Assembly (NCBI GenBank): GCA_029238935.1
Contig: JAQZBN010000025.1
Location: 1 to 64,000, forward strand
Origin: Herbinix sp.
Lineage (GTDB): Bacteria > Bacillota > Clostridia > Lachnospirales > Lachnospiraceae
Reading direction: 5' to 3'
Length of the DNA: 64,000 bases
Below are positions 28,601 through 36,779 of the stretch, one piece after another; the first letter of the stretch is position 1, and each line of letters opens with the position of its first letter. Below the pieces are notes generated by a model, which worked only from the letters and a program-made list of their open reading frames with translations, was not told the DNA's origin and did not search any database. The position numbers and the translations under genes were made by a program.

Positions 28601-29030
28601 CCCTCATCATTCTAAGGTCATCGGAGCTGATATTATACTGATAAAGCTCTGATAATAGTGACTTTAACTCACTGATGAATCCAGGTTTTCTTACATTACT
28701 GCCAAATAAAATCAGGTCTTTTTTCTTTTGTGCAACTACTCGCCGCAAAACCATGCTTTTACCTGTATCCTCAAGTATTGGACTGTCCTGTTTTCCTAGT
28801 TCGTCAAAGATACGATAAGCAAAGCGCAAAAAGCTAAGGATATCTACATTCATCACTCCGTGTTCCGGATGCATCGTAACAATATCCTTCTGGGTCTGTA
28901 GGGTAAACTGTTCCGGAACAATCACTAGGTAATTATGATTCGGATGCTCCTTTGACCTTTGTATTACTTCACGATATAGCTGATAGGACTTGCCAGATCC
29001 GGCACTTCCAAGAATTAATTGTAAGGACAT
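25632..29030 (-). CDS. addB: ATP-dependent helicase/deoxyribonuclease subunit B
   Basis: AddB (about 1132 residues) partners AddA, recognises Chi and contributes the second nuclease. The start MSLQLILGSAGSGKSYQLY carries the Walker A motif. A helicase-like but inactive core follows, then the RecB-family nuclease with RVIDYKSGHTSFD. Four cysteines for the stabilising [4Fe-4S] cluster are visible: YAGCAFAHFLSYGL upstream, and CDYC with CGFD at the C-terminus. The frame opens 29 codons earlier, but the ATG at 29030 has GGAGG 9 nt upstream and matches the family. It diverges from a small membrane-anchored protein; TTGCTT-N17-TATATA about 50-70 nt upstream is a plausible promoter. Confidence 0.95.
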   Translation of the reverse strand: MSLQLILGSAGSGKSYQLYREVIQRSKEHPNHNYLVIVPEQFTLQTQKDIVTMHPEHGVMNVDILSFLRFAYRIFDELGKQDSPILEDTGKSMVLRRVVAQKKKDLILFGSNVRKPGFISELKSLLSELYQYNISSDDLRMMREAAEKKPVLRAKLQDILTIYQGFQEFIKERYITAEEIFVLLSDMIEQSQWLRDSVICLDGFTGFTPIQYKLLSKMIRLAKKVIITVTIDPRENIKDQKSEHQLFGLSKKTIHKLYQLAEDSHTVIEEPIYAENSCMNKVPYRFCDSKALTSLEHNLFRYPYKSYDQPQTDISIHAAKEPTSEIVFTAREIKRLVREEGYRYRDIAVVTADIEQYGRIAKRIFTGVEIPCFVDYKKEILNNPFVELLRAAVSIVNEDYSYESVFRYLRTGLTTISTEEIDMLENYVIAMGIRGSKRWKEPFTRSYRTREVLDLERLNEVRSKLVDQVQPFYEVLRDKEKTIKDFATAIYELGIRLTMEEQLDRLKGFFEEQNMPLYAKEYEQIYRIVMELYDQIVLLLGGEHCTAKEFGEILESGLSEEKVGLIPAGVDEVVVGDTERTRLKDIKVLFFVGMNDGIIPKSSGSGGILSDIERELLIEHHFELAPTKRQLAFIEQFYIYINMTKPKNKLYITYHKLNDEGKSVRPSYLIGKLKQLFQELPVVDEDETKQDVEHILSDRGLTYLAEGLRNFHGEEMPELWKELFLYYQSDEKQQRILGMLLEGAFYKNTDRGISKEAAALLYGNELKGSVTRLEKYAGCAFAHFLSYGLSLEERREYKLAVPDIGSIFHNAIDLFSKKLDLGDYSWHTIPDEVRENWAVECVTTAVEEFENSYLRSSKRNEYMIKRIERITIRTLWALCNQIKQGSFEPSGYEMPFYHVPDEMLTLNGRIDRLDLYEEDNKMYVRVIDYKSGHTSFDINSVYYGLQQQLAVYLSAAMDYLQKNHKDKQVVPSGIFYYHIDDPIVAKSAQSEEEIYKSLKMNGLVNGEGKILTLMDQKLATEEGTLRPSAKSDIIPIETNKEGRLNKRSSAANEKQIKALMNYVNKKLITDGKNILEGDAALNPYKMGDKTACDYCEFKTACGFDPKLPGNHYRNLLKKPADEMKAEIWGETN

Positions 29031-29137
29031 AAAATATCCCTCCATTGAATCAAATTTATCTGCATAAATTATTCTGCTGAATAATAAATATATACTAAGA
29101 TTAAGACATAGAAGCAATCATGCTCTGGAGGATAGAA

Positions 29138-29575
29138 ATGGCGAAGACAAAAATAGTTGTTATCCAATTAAAAGAAATCATATACACGGCGATATTTGCC
29201 GCATTGGGTATTCTGCTTATACTTCTGCTGATAACCATGTTTTGGCCGGACAAAAAGGAAAGTGTAACTACTTCAGAAAACACCCTCTATACACCAGGTA
29301 AATGGAACTCCTCTATCTCCTTGAATGACATGGCTCTCAACCTTGAGGTAGTTGTAGATAAGGATCATATTAATTCCGTAAAAATAATTAATATTGATGA
29401 ATCTATCACAACCATGTATCCTCTCGTAGAGCCTTCCTTAGAAGCCATTGCCGTTCAGCTTTATGATGATGTGCCGATCGATCAGGTAGAGCTTAGTGAT
29501 GATAGTAAGTATACTCAGACCTTGTTGATTGAAGCCATTAAAATGGCCCTTGAAAAGGCACAGATAACCGAATGA
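29138..29575 (+). CDS. membrane-anchored FMN_bind-like protein without the flavin attachment motif
   Basis: A protein of about 145 residues: one N-terminal membrane helix (YTAIFAALGILLILLLITMF, about 14-33) and an extracytoplasmic domain. The domain follows the FMN_bind pattern (TPGKW..SISLND, then LEVVVDKDHINSVKIINID, a variable middle, and LLIEAIKMALEKA). In covalent-flavin proteins the middle ends in SGAT, where the Thr takes FMN; here it reads LSDDSKYTQTLL, so attachment is unlikely. The ATG at 29138 has GGAGG 6 nt upstream; the frame is open 6 codons further back. It stands alone, divergent from addB, with its own terminator. The function is unknown. Confidence 0.65.
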   Translation: MAKTKIVVIQLKEIIYTAIFAALGILLILLLITMFWPDKKESVTTSENTLYTPGKWNSSISLNDMALNLEVVVDKDHINSVKIINIDESITTMYPLVEPSLEAIAVQLYDDVPIDQVELSDDSKYTQTLLIEAIKMALEKAQITE

Positions 29576-29601
29576 CCTACCTACATAATATCTTTAACGC
29601 C

Positions 29602-29635
29602 GGGTGTTGCACGAAAAGTACAACACCCTTTTTTT
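29602..29635 (+). terminator. terminator after the FMN_bind-like gene
   Basis: GGGTGTTG (29602-29609) pairs with CAACACCC (29621-29628) and is followed by seven T residues. Confidence 0.93.
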
Positions 29636-29816
29636 ATCACTCACTCTATAACTGCATTTCTTATCTAATGTACCATACCCCTATACCATACGATGGTTAA
29701 CTATATAAATAATTTTTTTTTATGTAACTTTTGCTTTGGTATCAATAACATATTAGATAAATCACAAAGATATTTCTAGTAATTTGCAAACATTATGATC
29801 TATCCTATGAATTTAT

Positions 29817-30698
29817 TTAATGAATATATTTTTTATAGGGAGATTCTTCTCCTAAGAAGATAATGCCTATAATACCTGGGCCAGTATGAGCACCAATAGC
29901 ACAGCCCACATAGTTTTCTACAAATTTTGAACAACCATAGGTATCACGCAATTGTTCCTTCATTAGTTCCAAGGTATTCTTATCGTCTCCGTGAAGAACA
30001 CCAATGGATTGATTCTTTAAGTCAACACCTCGTTCTCCGACAATATCAATCAACCGCTTCAAGGACTTTTGCCTTCCTCTCACCTTCTCGACAGGTTTTA
30101 ATGCACCTTCGTCATTAACTTCAATGATAGGTTTTATATCGAGTAAGCCTCCTGCTATTGCTGAGGTTCTGCTCAGTCTTCCTCCTTTGAACAAAAACTC
30201 CAAAGTTTCAACGGTAAAGATATGTTCCATATGATCACAATGCCACTGAATACCCTCAATGATTTGCTGCTTCGATGCACCATTCTTCTGCATCAGTAAG
30301 GCATAATAAGTTGCCAGACCAAAGCCTAAAGAAGCACATTTTGAATCAATGATTGTAAGATCAAAATCAGGATATTCCTCCTGTAACTCCTTCTTAGCCA
30401 GATTTGCAGCATTAAATGTACCAGCTATTCCCGTTGAAAAGCAAATATATATCACTTCATCCTTATTTTGGGCATATGGTTTAAAATTCTCATAAAACAT
30501 ATTGGTATTAATATGATAAGTTTTAACATCCTTGCTGCTTCTAAGAATTTGATAAAATTCTTCCGGAAATATCGTCTGTCCATCAAAATAATCCTTCTCA
30601 TCGATTACAACCGGTGTCGGAATTACATGTAGTTTGAACTCCTCTATCATCCATACAGGTACATCCGATGCTGAATCTGTAATAATCTTAAGTGCCAT
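29817..30698 (-). CDS. DegV family fatty-acid-binding protein
   Basis: A 293-residue DegV/FakB-type protein. These bind a single fatty acid and, where FakA is present, deliver it for phosphorylation and phospholipid synthesis. The hallmark start KIITDSASDVPVWMIEEF and the ligand-pocket motif VIYICFSTGIAGTFNAANLA are present, followed by IDSKCASLGFGL and the C-terminal FVENYVGCAIGAHTGPGIIGIIF with the conserved His-Thr-Gly. Length is typical. AGGAGG lies 8 nt ahead of the ATG. It is 63 nt downstream of nadE, with a perfect inverted repeat in the gap; co-transcription is likely. No fakA is nearby. Confidence 0.9.
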   Translation of the reverse strand: MALKIITDSASDVPVWMIEEFKLHVIPTPVVIDEKDYFDGQTIFPEEFYQILRSSKDVKTYHINTNMFYENFKPYAQNKDEVIYICFSTGIAGTFNAANLAKKELQEEYPDFDLTIIDSKCASLGFGLATYYALLMQKNGASKQQIIEGIQWHCDHMEHIFTVETLEFLFKGGRLSRTSAIAGGLLDIKPIIEVNDEGALKPVEKVRGRQKSLKRLIDIVGERGVDLKNQSIGVLHGDDKNTLELMKEQLRDTYGCSKFVENYVGCAIGAHTGPGIIGIIFLGEESPYKKYIH

Positions 30699-30724
30699 TG
30701 TAAACCTCCTATAGTATGTAGTGG

Positions 30725-30750
30725 TGTGACATAAGTAAAATTATGTCACA
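30725..30750. repeat. perfect 10-bp inverted repeat between nadE and degV
   Basis: TGTGACATAA (30725-30734) and TTATGTCACA (30741-30750) flank a 6-nt loop. There is no T-run on either strand, so it is not a standard terminator; it may stabilise or process the nadE-degV RNA, or be a protein site. Confidence 0.7.
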
Positions 30751-30761
30751 ATCGCTTAGGT

Positions 30762-32684
30762 CTATATTTGCTCTAATTCCCTCATCCAAAGTGCAACAGA
30801 GGCATCGCTTGGCATACGCCAGTCACCTCTCGGAGACAGGGAAACACTTCCTACCTTAGGTCCATCGGGCATACAGGATCGTTTGAACTGTTGCGAGAAA
30901 AACCGACGATAAAATACCTTCAGCCAGGCAGCAATTTCCTTCTCTTCATATCTATCTTGGAATGCATATTTAGCCAAATGAAATACCTTCTTTGGTTCAA
31001 ATCCAAACCGAACAATATAGTAAAGGAAGAAATCATGAAGTTCATAAGGTCCAACGATATCTTCTGTCTTCTGTGATATCTCACCGTCTTTTGGCGGTAG
31101 AAGTTCCGGACTAACCGGAGTATCCAGAATGTCCGACAACACAGCTTTCAGCTTTTCATTGTCCGTTGTATCAGCAAAATAGGATACCAGATATCTAACT
31201 AAAGTCTTTGGAATGGAGCAATTTACCCCATACATAGACATATGATCACCATTATAGGTTGCCCATCCCAGCGCCATCTCCGACATATCACCGGTTCCAA
31301 CAACAATTCCTTGATATTTCGTAGCAAGATCCATTAATATCTGGGTTCTTTCTCTCGCTTGACTATTCTCAAAGGTTAGATCATGGATTGATTTATCATG
31401 TTCGATATCTTTAAAATGTAAATTCACCGCATCCTTTATCGGAATTTCCTTCAGGGTATTACCAAGTTCATTTACTAAGGTAATTGCATTCTGATAGGTA
31501 CGATCCGTGGTTCCAAAGCAAGGCATCGTAACTGCAATAATGCCTTTTTTGTCAAGCCCCAACATCTCATAAGCTTTATTGGTAACCAGCAAAGCCAACG
31601 TAGAATCTAGCCCTCCGGATATTCCTAAAACCGTATACCTAGTATTTATATGAGCAAGCCTTGTCTTTAATCCTAACGCTTGTATCTTAATTATATCGTT
31701 GCATCGCTTCTCACGGTCTGATTGATCTGATGGTACGAAGGGTGCCGGATCAATGTAGCGGGTGAGTTTGAGTTCCGGTAATTCCTTGGTATCGCCTAAG
31801 GAAAACGGTATTACTACGTAATCAGAAACTTCCTGCCTAAGATAGGTATGCATCCTTCGTCTTTCACTTCTTAATTTTCCAAGGTCAATCTCTGAGGCTA
31901 TCATTGTATTATCAAAAGGTACTGCTTCAGCTAGCATAGTTCCATTCTCTGTAATCAAATTATGTCCTGCAAATACAACATCGGTTGTTGATTCCCCTTC
32001 TCCCGCGTCGGAGTAGATATAACCACAAACTAGTCTTGCTGACTGACTTTTTACCAATTCTCTACGGAAGGAATCTTTTCCTGTAATTTCATCACTGGCA
32101 GATAGGTTAGCAATAATAGTTGCTCCAGCCATACAGTGATTAATTCCAGGTGATAAAGGTATCCAAAGATCTTCGCAGATTTCAACACCTAGTATAAACT
32201 CAGGCATCGTTTCGCATTGAAATAAAATTCGTGAGCCAAAATATACATCCTGCCCCATGAACTTAACTTGAAATGGAATTTCTTTTCCCGCAAGAAAATG
32301 CCTTGCCTCATAAAACTCAGTATAATTCGGTATACTCATCTTAGGAACCAAACCTAGAACCTTACCGCCTTGCAGTACCGCAGCAGTGTTATAAAGTTTG
32401 CCCTTGACGATTAGGGGAAGTCCAACGACTACTACCAGTTCTTTGCCTCTTGTATAATCTGCAAGAATTTGAACCTGTTCCATTGCATTCCGAAGTAAGG
32501 TTTCCTGCAAAAAAAGATCTCCGCAAGTATAACCTGTGATTGATAACTCAGGAAATACAAGAAGTGAAATCTCCTGCTTCTCTGCAATATCGATAAATTC
32601 TTTTATTCTTTCGGCATTATATACACAGTCTGCTATTTTAATCTTCGGTGTTGCTGCTGCAACACGAACAAAACCATGTTTCAT
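30762..32684 (-). CDS. nadE: glutamine-dependent NAD+ synthetase
   Basis: NadE (640 residues) makes NAD+ from nicotinate adenine dinucleotide, ATP and glutamine. The N-terminal nitrilase-type amidase supplies ammonia: Glu in FPELSITGYTCGDL, Lys in VPKMSIPNY and catalytic Cys in GVEICEDLW. The C-terminal synthetase has the N-type pyrophosphatase loop LGISGGLDSTLALLV (about residue 352), GTGDMSEMALGWATYNGDH and a long helical C-terminus. The two-domain length is standard for enzymes that do not rely on free ammonia. AAGGAGG lies ahead of the ATG. The promoter at 32787-32815 starts the nadE-degV unit just downstream of the 6S RNA terminator. Confidence 0.96.
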   Translation of the reverse strand: MKHGFVRVAAATPKIKIADCVYNAERIKEFIDIAEKQEISLLVFPELSITGYTCGDLFLQETLLRNAMEQVQILADYTRGKELVVVVGLPLIVKGKLYNTAAVLQGGKVLGLVPKMSIPNYTEFYEARHFLAGKEIPFQVKFMGQDVYFGSRILFQCETMPEFILGVEICEDLWIPLSPGINHCMAGATIIANLSASDEITGKDSFRRELVKSQSARLVCGYIYSDAGEGESTTDVVFAGHNLITENGTMLAEAVPFDNTMIASEIDLGKLRSERRRMHTYLRQEVSDYVVIPFSLGDTKELPELKLTRYIDPAPFVPSDQSDREKRCNDIIKIQALGLKTRLAHINTRYTVLGISGGLDSTLALLVTNKAYEMLGLDKKGIIAVTMPCFGTTDRTYQNAITLVNELGNTLKEIPIKDAVNLHFKDIEHDKSIHDLTFENSQARERTQILMDLATKYQGIVVGTGDMSEMALGWATYNGDHMSMYGVNCSIPKTLVRYLVSYFADTTDNEKLKAVLSDILDTPVSPELLPPKDGEISQKTEDIVGPYELHDFFLYYIVRFGFEPKKVFHLAKYAFQDRYEEKEIAAWLKVFYRRFFSQQFKRSCMPDGPKVGSVSLSPRGDWRMPSDASVALWMRELEQI

Positions 32685-32786
32685 TTTCAGCCTCCTTAGT
32701 TTACAACTTATTACTCTATTTTACATTGCTCTATTGATAAATTTCTATCCTATCTTACTTAAATCGATAGAAAAGTGGTTATTTAA

Positions 32787-32815
32787 ATTATAGTAATACC
32801 AATCTAAAAAAACAA
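32787..32815 (-). promoter_or_regulatory. sigma-A promoter of nadE
   Basis: The minus strand reads TTGTTT (32810-32815), a 17-nt spacer and a perfect TATAAT (32787-32792), about 100 nt before nadE and directly after the 6S RNA terminator. Confidence 0.7.
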
Positions 32816-32833
32816 GTTAAATATTTTAAGTAT

Positions 32834-33051
32834 CAAAAAAAGCGGCTGAAAGCCGCTTTCATCTTTAGTGTTATACCCAAAATGCCGTTTCCTGTATTTT
32901 GACTCCTAGCTAAGCTAGGTGGGTAACCGCAAGTAAGCTTCTGCCTTCCACTGCAAACGGTGGCCTGACATCTACTTACCAATATAGGAATCCCTTATTA
33001 AATCATGTAGGTTCAAAATAACAGGATTCTCGCACATCTCAGGAATATCTT
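32834..33051 (-). ncRNA. ssrS: 6S RNA
   Basis: This RNA of about 218 nt mimics an open promoter and sequesters sigma-A RNA polymerase. On the minus strand it begins ATATTCCTGAGATGTGCGAG, matching the 6S closing-stem consensus (E. coli CUGAGAUGUUCGCAAG). Its 3' part, CAGGAAACGGCATTTTGGGT, pairs back with that 5' end. TTTTGAACCTACATGATTTA follows the 5' stem, like the E. coli CCUGAGCCGAUAUUU segment. A central hairpin CCTAGC-TTA-GCTAGG and CCAC...GTGG complete the rod. It ends at a terminator stem AAGCGGCTTTCAGCCGCTT plus seven T residues (32834-32860). It has its own perfect promoter. Confidence 0.88.
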
Positions 33052-33057
33052 AAACTT

Positions 33058-33086
33058 ATTATAACTGAATTTACTCTTCTTTTCAA
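33058..33086 (-). promoter_or_regulatory. sigma-A promoter of the 6S RNA
   Basis: TTGAAA (33081-33086), a 17-nt spacer and TATAAT (33058-33063) on the minus strand; the predicted start is near 33051. It is squeezed between the histidine kinase stop (33104) and the RNA. Confidence 0.85.
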
Positions 33087-33103
33087 GTTTTTTATCTATA
33101 TTT

Positions 33104-34582
33104 CTATTGGAATATACTTGAAAACTCTTCTTGTACCAAAAAAGTAAAGACAAACTCAGTTCCAATTCCAGGCTCAGATTTTACTTCAATAGTACCGTCA
33201 TGCTTTAATGCAATTTGTTTTGCTATCGCTAGTCCAAGGCCGGAACCATTGGCATTCTGACGCAAACTGGATTTATAAAATTTGTCAAATATATTTGGTA
33301 TCTCGGAAGGATCAATACCGATGCCTTCATCTCGTATTGATATTATTATTCTGTCCGTCTTTTTGATATTTATGTGTATGGATTTATTTGCCTCTGAAAA
33401 CTTAATTGCATTATCTAAAATAACCAAAAACATCTGACGAAGTCGATCATAATCTCCAAGCATCATATAAACCGGATCATCTTTCATAACTTCAATCTTA
33501 ATTAATTTCTTTTCCGCAATAACATTAGCACTTCTTATAATATCTTCAAAGACTTGAACAATATTCACTGGTTCCTTTTCTATCAGGAAGTCAGGATTTT
33601 GCATTTTTGATAATATCAGTAAGTCACCAACTAGACGTTCCATACTTTTACATTCGGAAAACATTCTCTCATAATACTGTGTCACCTTTTCGGGATCAGT
33701 TACAACTCCATCCATTAAGGTTTCAGTATAAGCTCGAACCACGGTAATTGGTGTTCTTAATTCATGAGAAACGTTAGCAAAAAAGTCCAGTCTCATCTGA
33801 TCTAAATTTTTTCTCTGAATATCATTTTCCAATAATTTTTCTGATAATATATCAATTGTCTTAGCAAGATCTCCAATTTCATCCTTACGATCTATATTCG
33901 TCTTACTATTAAATTTTCCTGCTGCCAATTCCAATGCCGTTACACGCATACGGGATATGGGAACCGAAAGCTTCTTTGCAAATAAAATTAATATAACAAA
34001 GGAAATGGATAAAGCAACAATACTACTGGCTATGATTAACTTTAAGCTGTCATAAACCAAATCATCCTGGCCTTTTAGCTCTGACATCAACATAACTGCA
34101 CCAACAATTTCAAGATTTTCCCCATAAACGGGCACCGCTACCATAATCATCGGTACTTCATAAATATCATTACTGTTATAATTGGTTGGCTCACCGTTAA
34201 ATGCACCATTCACCATTTTTGAATAAACATAGGAATTGGAAATTTCATCAAAGGATGTAGTCTGCATTCTTTCGTCCATTGGACTAACTGCATTCGGTTT
34301 TGAAATGGTCCAGATATCCAGTCCTAAATTTTCGATGATATCATAATAAGAAAAAAAATCATCATAATTTTTCGTAATGATAAATTCATTAGTCATATCA
34401 TCCGAAATGTTTTCTGCCTGTTCCTTCAGCTGTTGAGTATAATTCTTCATATTAAAGTTTTTATACAGATTAACAAATATTAATCCAATCATCACTGCTG
34501 TAACCAGCAGCATAACAGCATAGTTTAGGTACAGCTTAAAAAACAGCCGATTATGAATCCGTACTCTATTTTCCTCCGCCAT
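33104..34582 (-). CDS. membrane sensor histidine kinase
   Basis: A 492-residue kinase of the PhoR/WalK layout. It has one membrane helix near residues 18-38, an extracellular sensor region of about 140 residues, and a second helix near 185-205. A HAMP domain follows (KKLSVPISRMRVTALELAAGKF), then HisKA with the phospho-accepting His in FFANVSHELRTPITVVRAY (about 268), and a HATPase domain with DNAIKFSE, RDEGIGIDPSEI and GSGLGLAIAKQIALKH. All catalytic motifs are intact. It follows its response regulator by 69 nt in one operon. The signal is unknown; the sensor region has no recognisable domain beyond a PAS/dCache-like length. The 6S RNA promoter lies right after its stop. Confidence 0.92.
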   Translation of the reverse strand: MAEENRVRIHNRLFFKLYLNYAVMLLVTAVMIGLIFVNLYKNFNMKNYTQQLKEQAENISDDMTNEFIITKNYDDFFSYYDIIENLGLDIWTISKPNAVSPMDERMQTTSFDEISNSYVYSKMVNGAFNGEPTNYNSNDIYEVPMIMVAVPVYGENLEIVGAVMLMSELKGQDDLVYDSLKLIIASSIVALSISFVILILFAKKLSVPISRMRVTALELAAGKFNSKTNIDRKDEIGDLAKTIDILSEKLLENDIQRKNLDQMRLDFFANVSHELRTPITVVRAYTETLMDGVVTDPEKVTQYYERMFSECKSMERLVGDLLILSKMQNPDFLIEKEPVNIVQVFEDIIRSANVIAEKKLIKIEVMKDDPVYMMLGDYDRLRQMFLVILDNAIKFSEANKSIHINIKKTDRIIISIRDEGIGIDPSEIPNIFDKFYKSSLRQNANGSGLGLAIAKQIALKHDGTIEVKSEPGIGTEFVFTFLVQEEFSSIFQ

Positions 34583-34651
34583 TGTTATCCCCTGTTTCCT
34601 AATTTATTATCATATATGCCGTAGATCCGAGCATTACCATCGTCTTATCAA

Positions 34652-35344
34652 TTATTCTTCTATCTCAAATTTATATCCGACACCCCAGATTGTCTTAATG
34701 TTCCAGGATGGGTGATCAACTGCATCAAGCTTCGCACGAAGTCTCTTAATATGAGAGTCAACGGTTCTGCTGTCTCCGAAATAATCAAACCCCCATAAAC
34801 TGTCTAATAAATTATCTCTTGTAAATACCTTGTTAGGGTTGCTGGCAAGTGTCCACATAGTTTCGATTTCTTTCTTTGTCAGTGACATCTTGTTTCCCCC
34901 AATATGTAAGGTATATTCATCAAGATTAATTACCAAATTGCCTACCGAAATGGTATTATCCGATGATACCTCCTTGGTTGTCTTCGTCATCCTTCTCATT
35001 ACAGCTCTGACTCTTGCCATAACTTCTCTTGGACTAAACGGTTTTACAATATAATCATCAGCACCTATATCAAGACCCATAATTTTATCAAAGTCCTCAC
35101 CACGGGCTGTGATTAAAATGACTGGTACATTGGATTTACTTCTAATCTTTCTGCAAACTTCGTATCCATCTTCCTTAGGCATCATTACATCGAGGAGTAC
35201 CACCTCAGGATTGTACTGATGAAAAAGCTTTATCGCTTCCTCCCCATCCCCTGCAACGACAGGTTCAAATCCTTCCATCTTGGAATATGTAGCTAAAATA
35301 TCTGTTATGTCACGATTGTCATCAGCGATTAATATATGCTGCAT
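34652..35344 (-). CDS. OmpR-family response regulator
   Basis: A 230-residue regulator. The receiver domain has the acidic pair D8/D9 (ILIADDN), phosphorylation site D52 (VVLLDVMMP), T79 and K101 (DDYIVKPF). The C-terminal winged helix shows LTKKEIETMWTLASNP, VFTRDNLLDSLWG and the recognition/wing region SRTVDSHIKRLRAKL followed by GVGYKFE. Directly upstream, in the region shared with a divergent secreted protein, lies a 15-bp near-perfect palindrome that could be its autoregulatory site. AAAGGAGG precedes the ATG. It is the first gene of the two-component operon. Confidence 0.93.
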   Translation of the reverse strand: MQHILIADDNRDITDILATYSKMEGFEPVVAGDGEEAIKLFHQYNPEVVLLDVMMPKEDGYEVCRKIRSKSNVPVILITARGEDFDKIMGLDIGADDYIVKPFSPREVMARVRAVMRRMTKTTKEVSSDNTISVGNLVINLDEYTLHIGGNKMSLTKKEIETMWTLASNPNKVFTRDNLLDSLWGFDYFGDSRTVDSHIKRLRAKLDAVDHPSWNIKTIWGVGYKFEIEE

Positions 35345-35449
35345 TCTACCGCATCCTCCTTTTATAATTCATTCTTCGGTGTGTAGTTACTGTTTTCTCT
35401 GATGATTCTATACAAAGAGCATAAAAATTTTGTATTAGTGTAGATCATA

Positions 35450-35482
35450 AATGTAACGCATTTTGCAAAAATGCTTTACATT
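35450..35482. promoter_or_regulatory. large palindrome upstream of the two-component operon
   Basis: AATGTAACGCATTTT (35450-35464) and AAAATGCTTTACATT (35468-35482) form a dyad with one mismatch, about 105 nt ahead of the response regulator. The remaining parts of 35345-35708 are AT-rich. Candidate operator; binding by this regulator is inference. Confidence 0.5.
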
Positions 35483-35708
35483 CGACATAATGCTTCACTC
35501 ATTCTTAACCATTATATATTATAATATAGTTGTAAAACAAGTAGAAAATACATATAAATTTAATAGAGAATATTAGATAAATAGGAAGTATTTATAAGAA
35601 TTATAATATTTTTGAAAAATGACATTATTCTGACAAAAACAAATGGTATATTATTAAAGGATTGATAGGATGTGGCAAAAGGAATTTCCATAAATCGGAG
35701 GAAGGGCC

Positions 35709-36548
35709 ATGAAAAAGGTTTTTTATCATAAGTACATAATCACACTTGGCTTACTTCTTTTCTTTACTTTACTTATGCCTTTTATTTCACCATTGAATGG
35801 GAAGACGGCATTTGCACAGAGTATAGATCCGGTGAAGAATGATATAAAGCTGAATTTAAAGAGTGTGTCTTTAGTTAAGGGCAAAACCTTTACCTTAAAA
35901 GTATACAATCTTAAGGATAGTGATAAAGTTAGCTTTAAATCAAACGACACGGAAGTTGCTTCTGTTAGCGACGATGGTACGATCACCGCCAATAAAGTAG
36001 GGGAGACTACCATCACTGTAACTGTAAAAGAAGGAGAAACATTATCCTGTGATATTACTGTCGGACCTCCGGCGATCAGTATTAAGATGACGAAATCCAG
36101 AATTGTACTGGGTGAAGGTAAAAGTGATATTTTAAAAGTCATCTTAAAACCGAGTAATACCGCAGAGGTTGCAAGATTTTCAAGCTATGATCCAAACATA
36201 GTGTCTGTAAGCTCCGGTGGACGTATAACGGCGAATAAATTTGGCTTAACTTATTTATTTGCACAAGTTGGAGATTCCAGTGATGGCACCCGCAAATATG
36301 CGATGTGCACTGTAATTGTAACTGCCCCTGGTGATGTAGAAAATCTGGAAAATTATTATAGTGTGACTACAGAATTAAATTCAATTCCGGAACAAGACTT
36401 AAATCAAGCTGAATATGATTTCTTTAATGTAAAGTATTCATCCTCTGACACAAAAACTTTGGTTGAACAATATGACCAATATCTCAAGAGCAAATTTGAT
36501 TTCAAGTCATTAACTCCTGCTTCAACCGATTCCGGAACAGTCAGCTAG
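35709..36548 (+). CDS. secreted protein with two Big_2 Ig-like domains
   Basis: A 279-residue exported protein. A basic start and hydrophobic stretch (about residues 8-25) end at a signal peptidase site after AFA (residue 36). Two bacterial Ig-like (Big_2) repeats follow: about 45-120 (VSLVKGKTFTLKV ... SVSDDGTITANKVGETTITVTV) and about 123-205 (IVLGEGKSDILKV ... SVSSGGRITANKFG). The last ~70 residues are polar with no known domain. There is no sortase motif or SLH domain. Big_2 repeats usually mediate wall or surface binding. GGAGGAAGG precedes the ATG. It diverges from the two-component operon and has its own terminator, so control by that system is possible. Confidence 0.85.
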   Translation: MKKVFYHKYIITLGLLLFFTLLMPFISPLNGKTAFAQSIDPVKNDIKLNLKSVSLVKGKTFTLKVYNLKDSDKVSFKSNDTEVASVSDDGTITANKVGETTITVTVKEGETLSCDITVGPPAISIKMTKSRIVLGEGKSDILKVILKPSNTAEVARFSSYDPNIVSVSSGGRITANKFGLTYLFAQVGDSSDGTRKYAMCTVIVTAPGDVENLENYYSVTTELNSIPEQDLNQAEYDFFNVKYSSSDTKTLVEQYDQYLKSKFDFKSLTPASTDSGTVS

Positions 36549-36599
36549 AAAATCATAATCAACTAGGTTACTAATCAGAAATACACGATAAGATAAGTT

Positions 36600-36629
36600 G
36601 CACGTATTCAATGAATACGTGCTTTTTTT
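36600..36629 (+). terminator. terminator after the Big_2 protein gene
   Basis: GCACGTATTCA pairs perfectly with TGAATACGTGC (36600-36622), followed by seven T residues. Confidence 0.95.
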
Positions 36630-36779
36630 AATCGTATTAAAAGCATGGTTGTAATATGAGATTTATTGGTATATGATAAATTATCAGGATATTGTGTGAT
36701 CATCAAGCTTAAGGATGGATGACTCATAAATTAATATTCATAGATAGAACGTCCGGTTCATACAGAAAGGAGAACCAGC

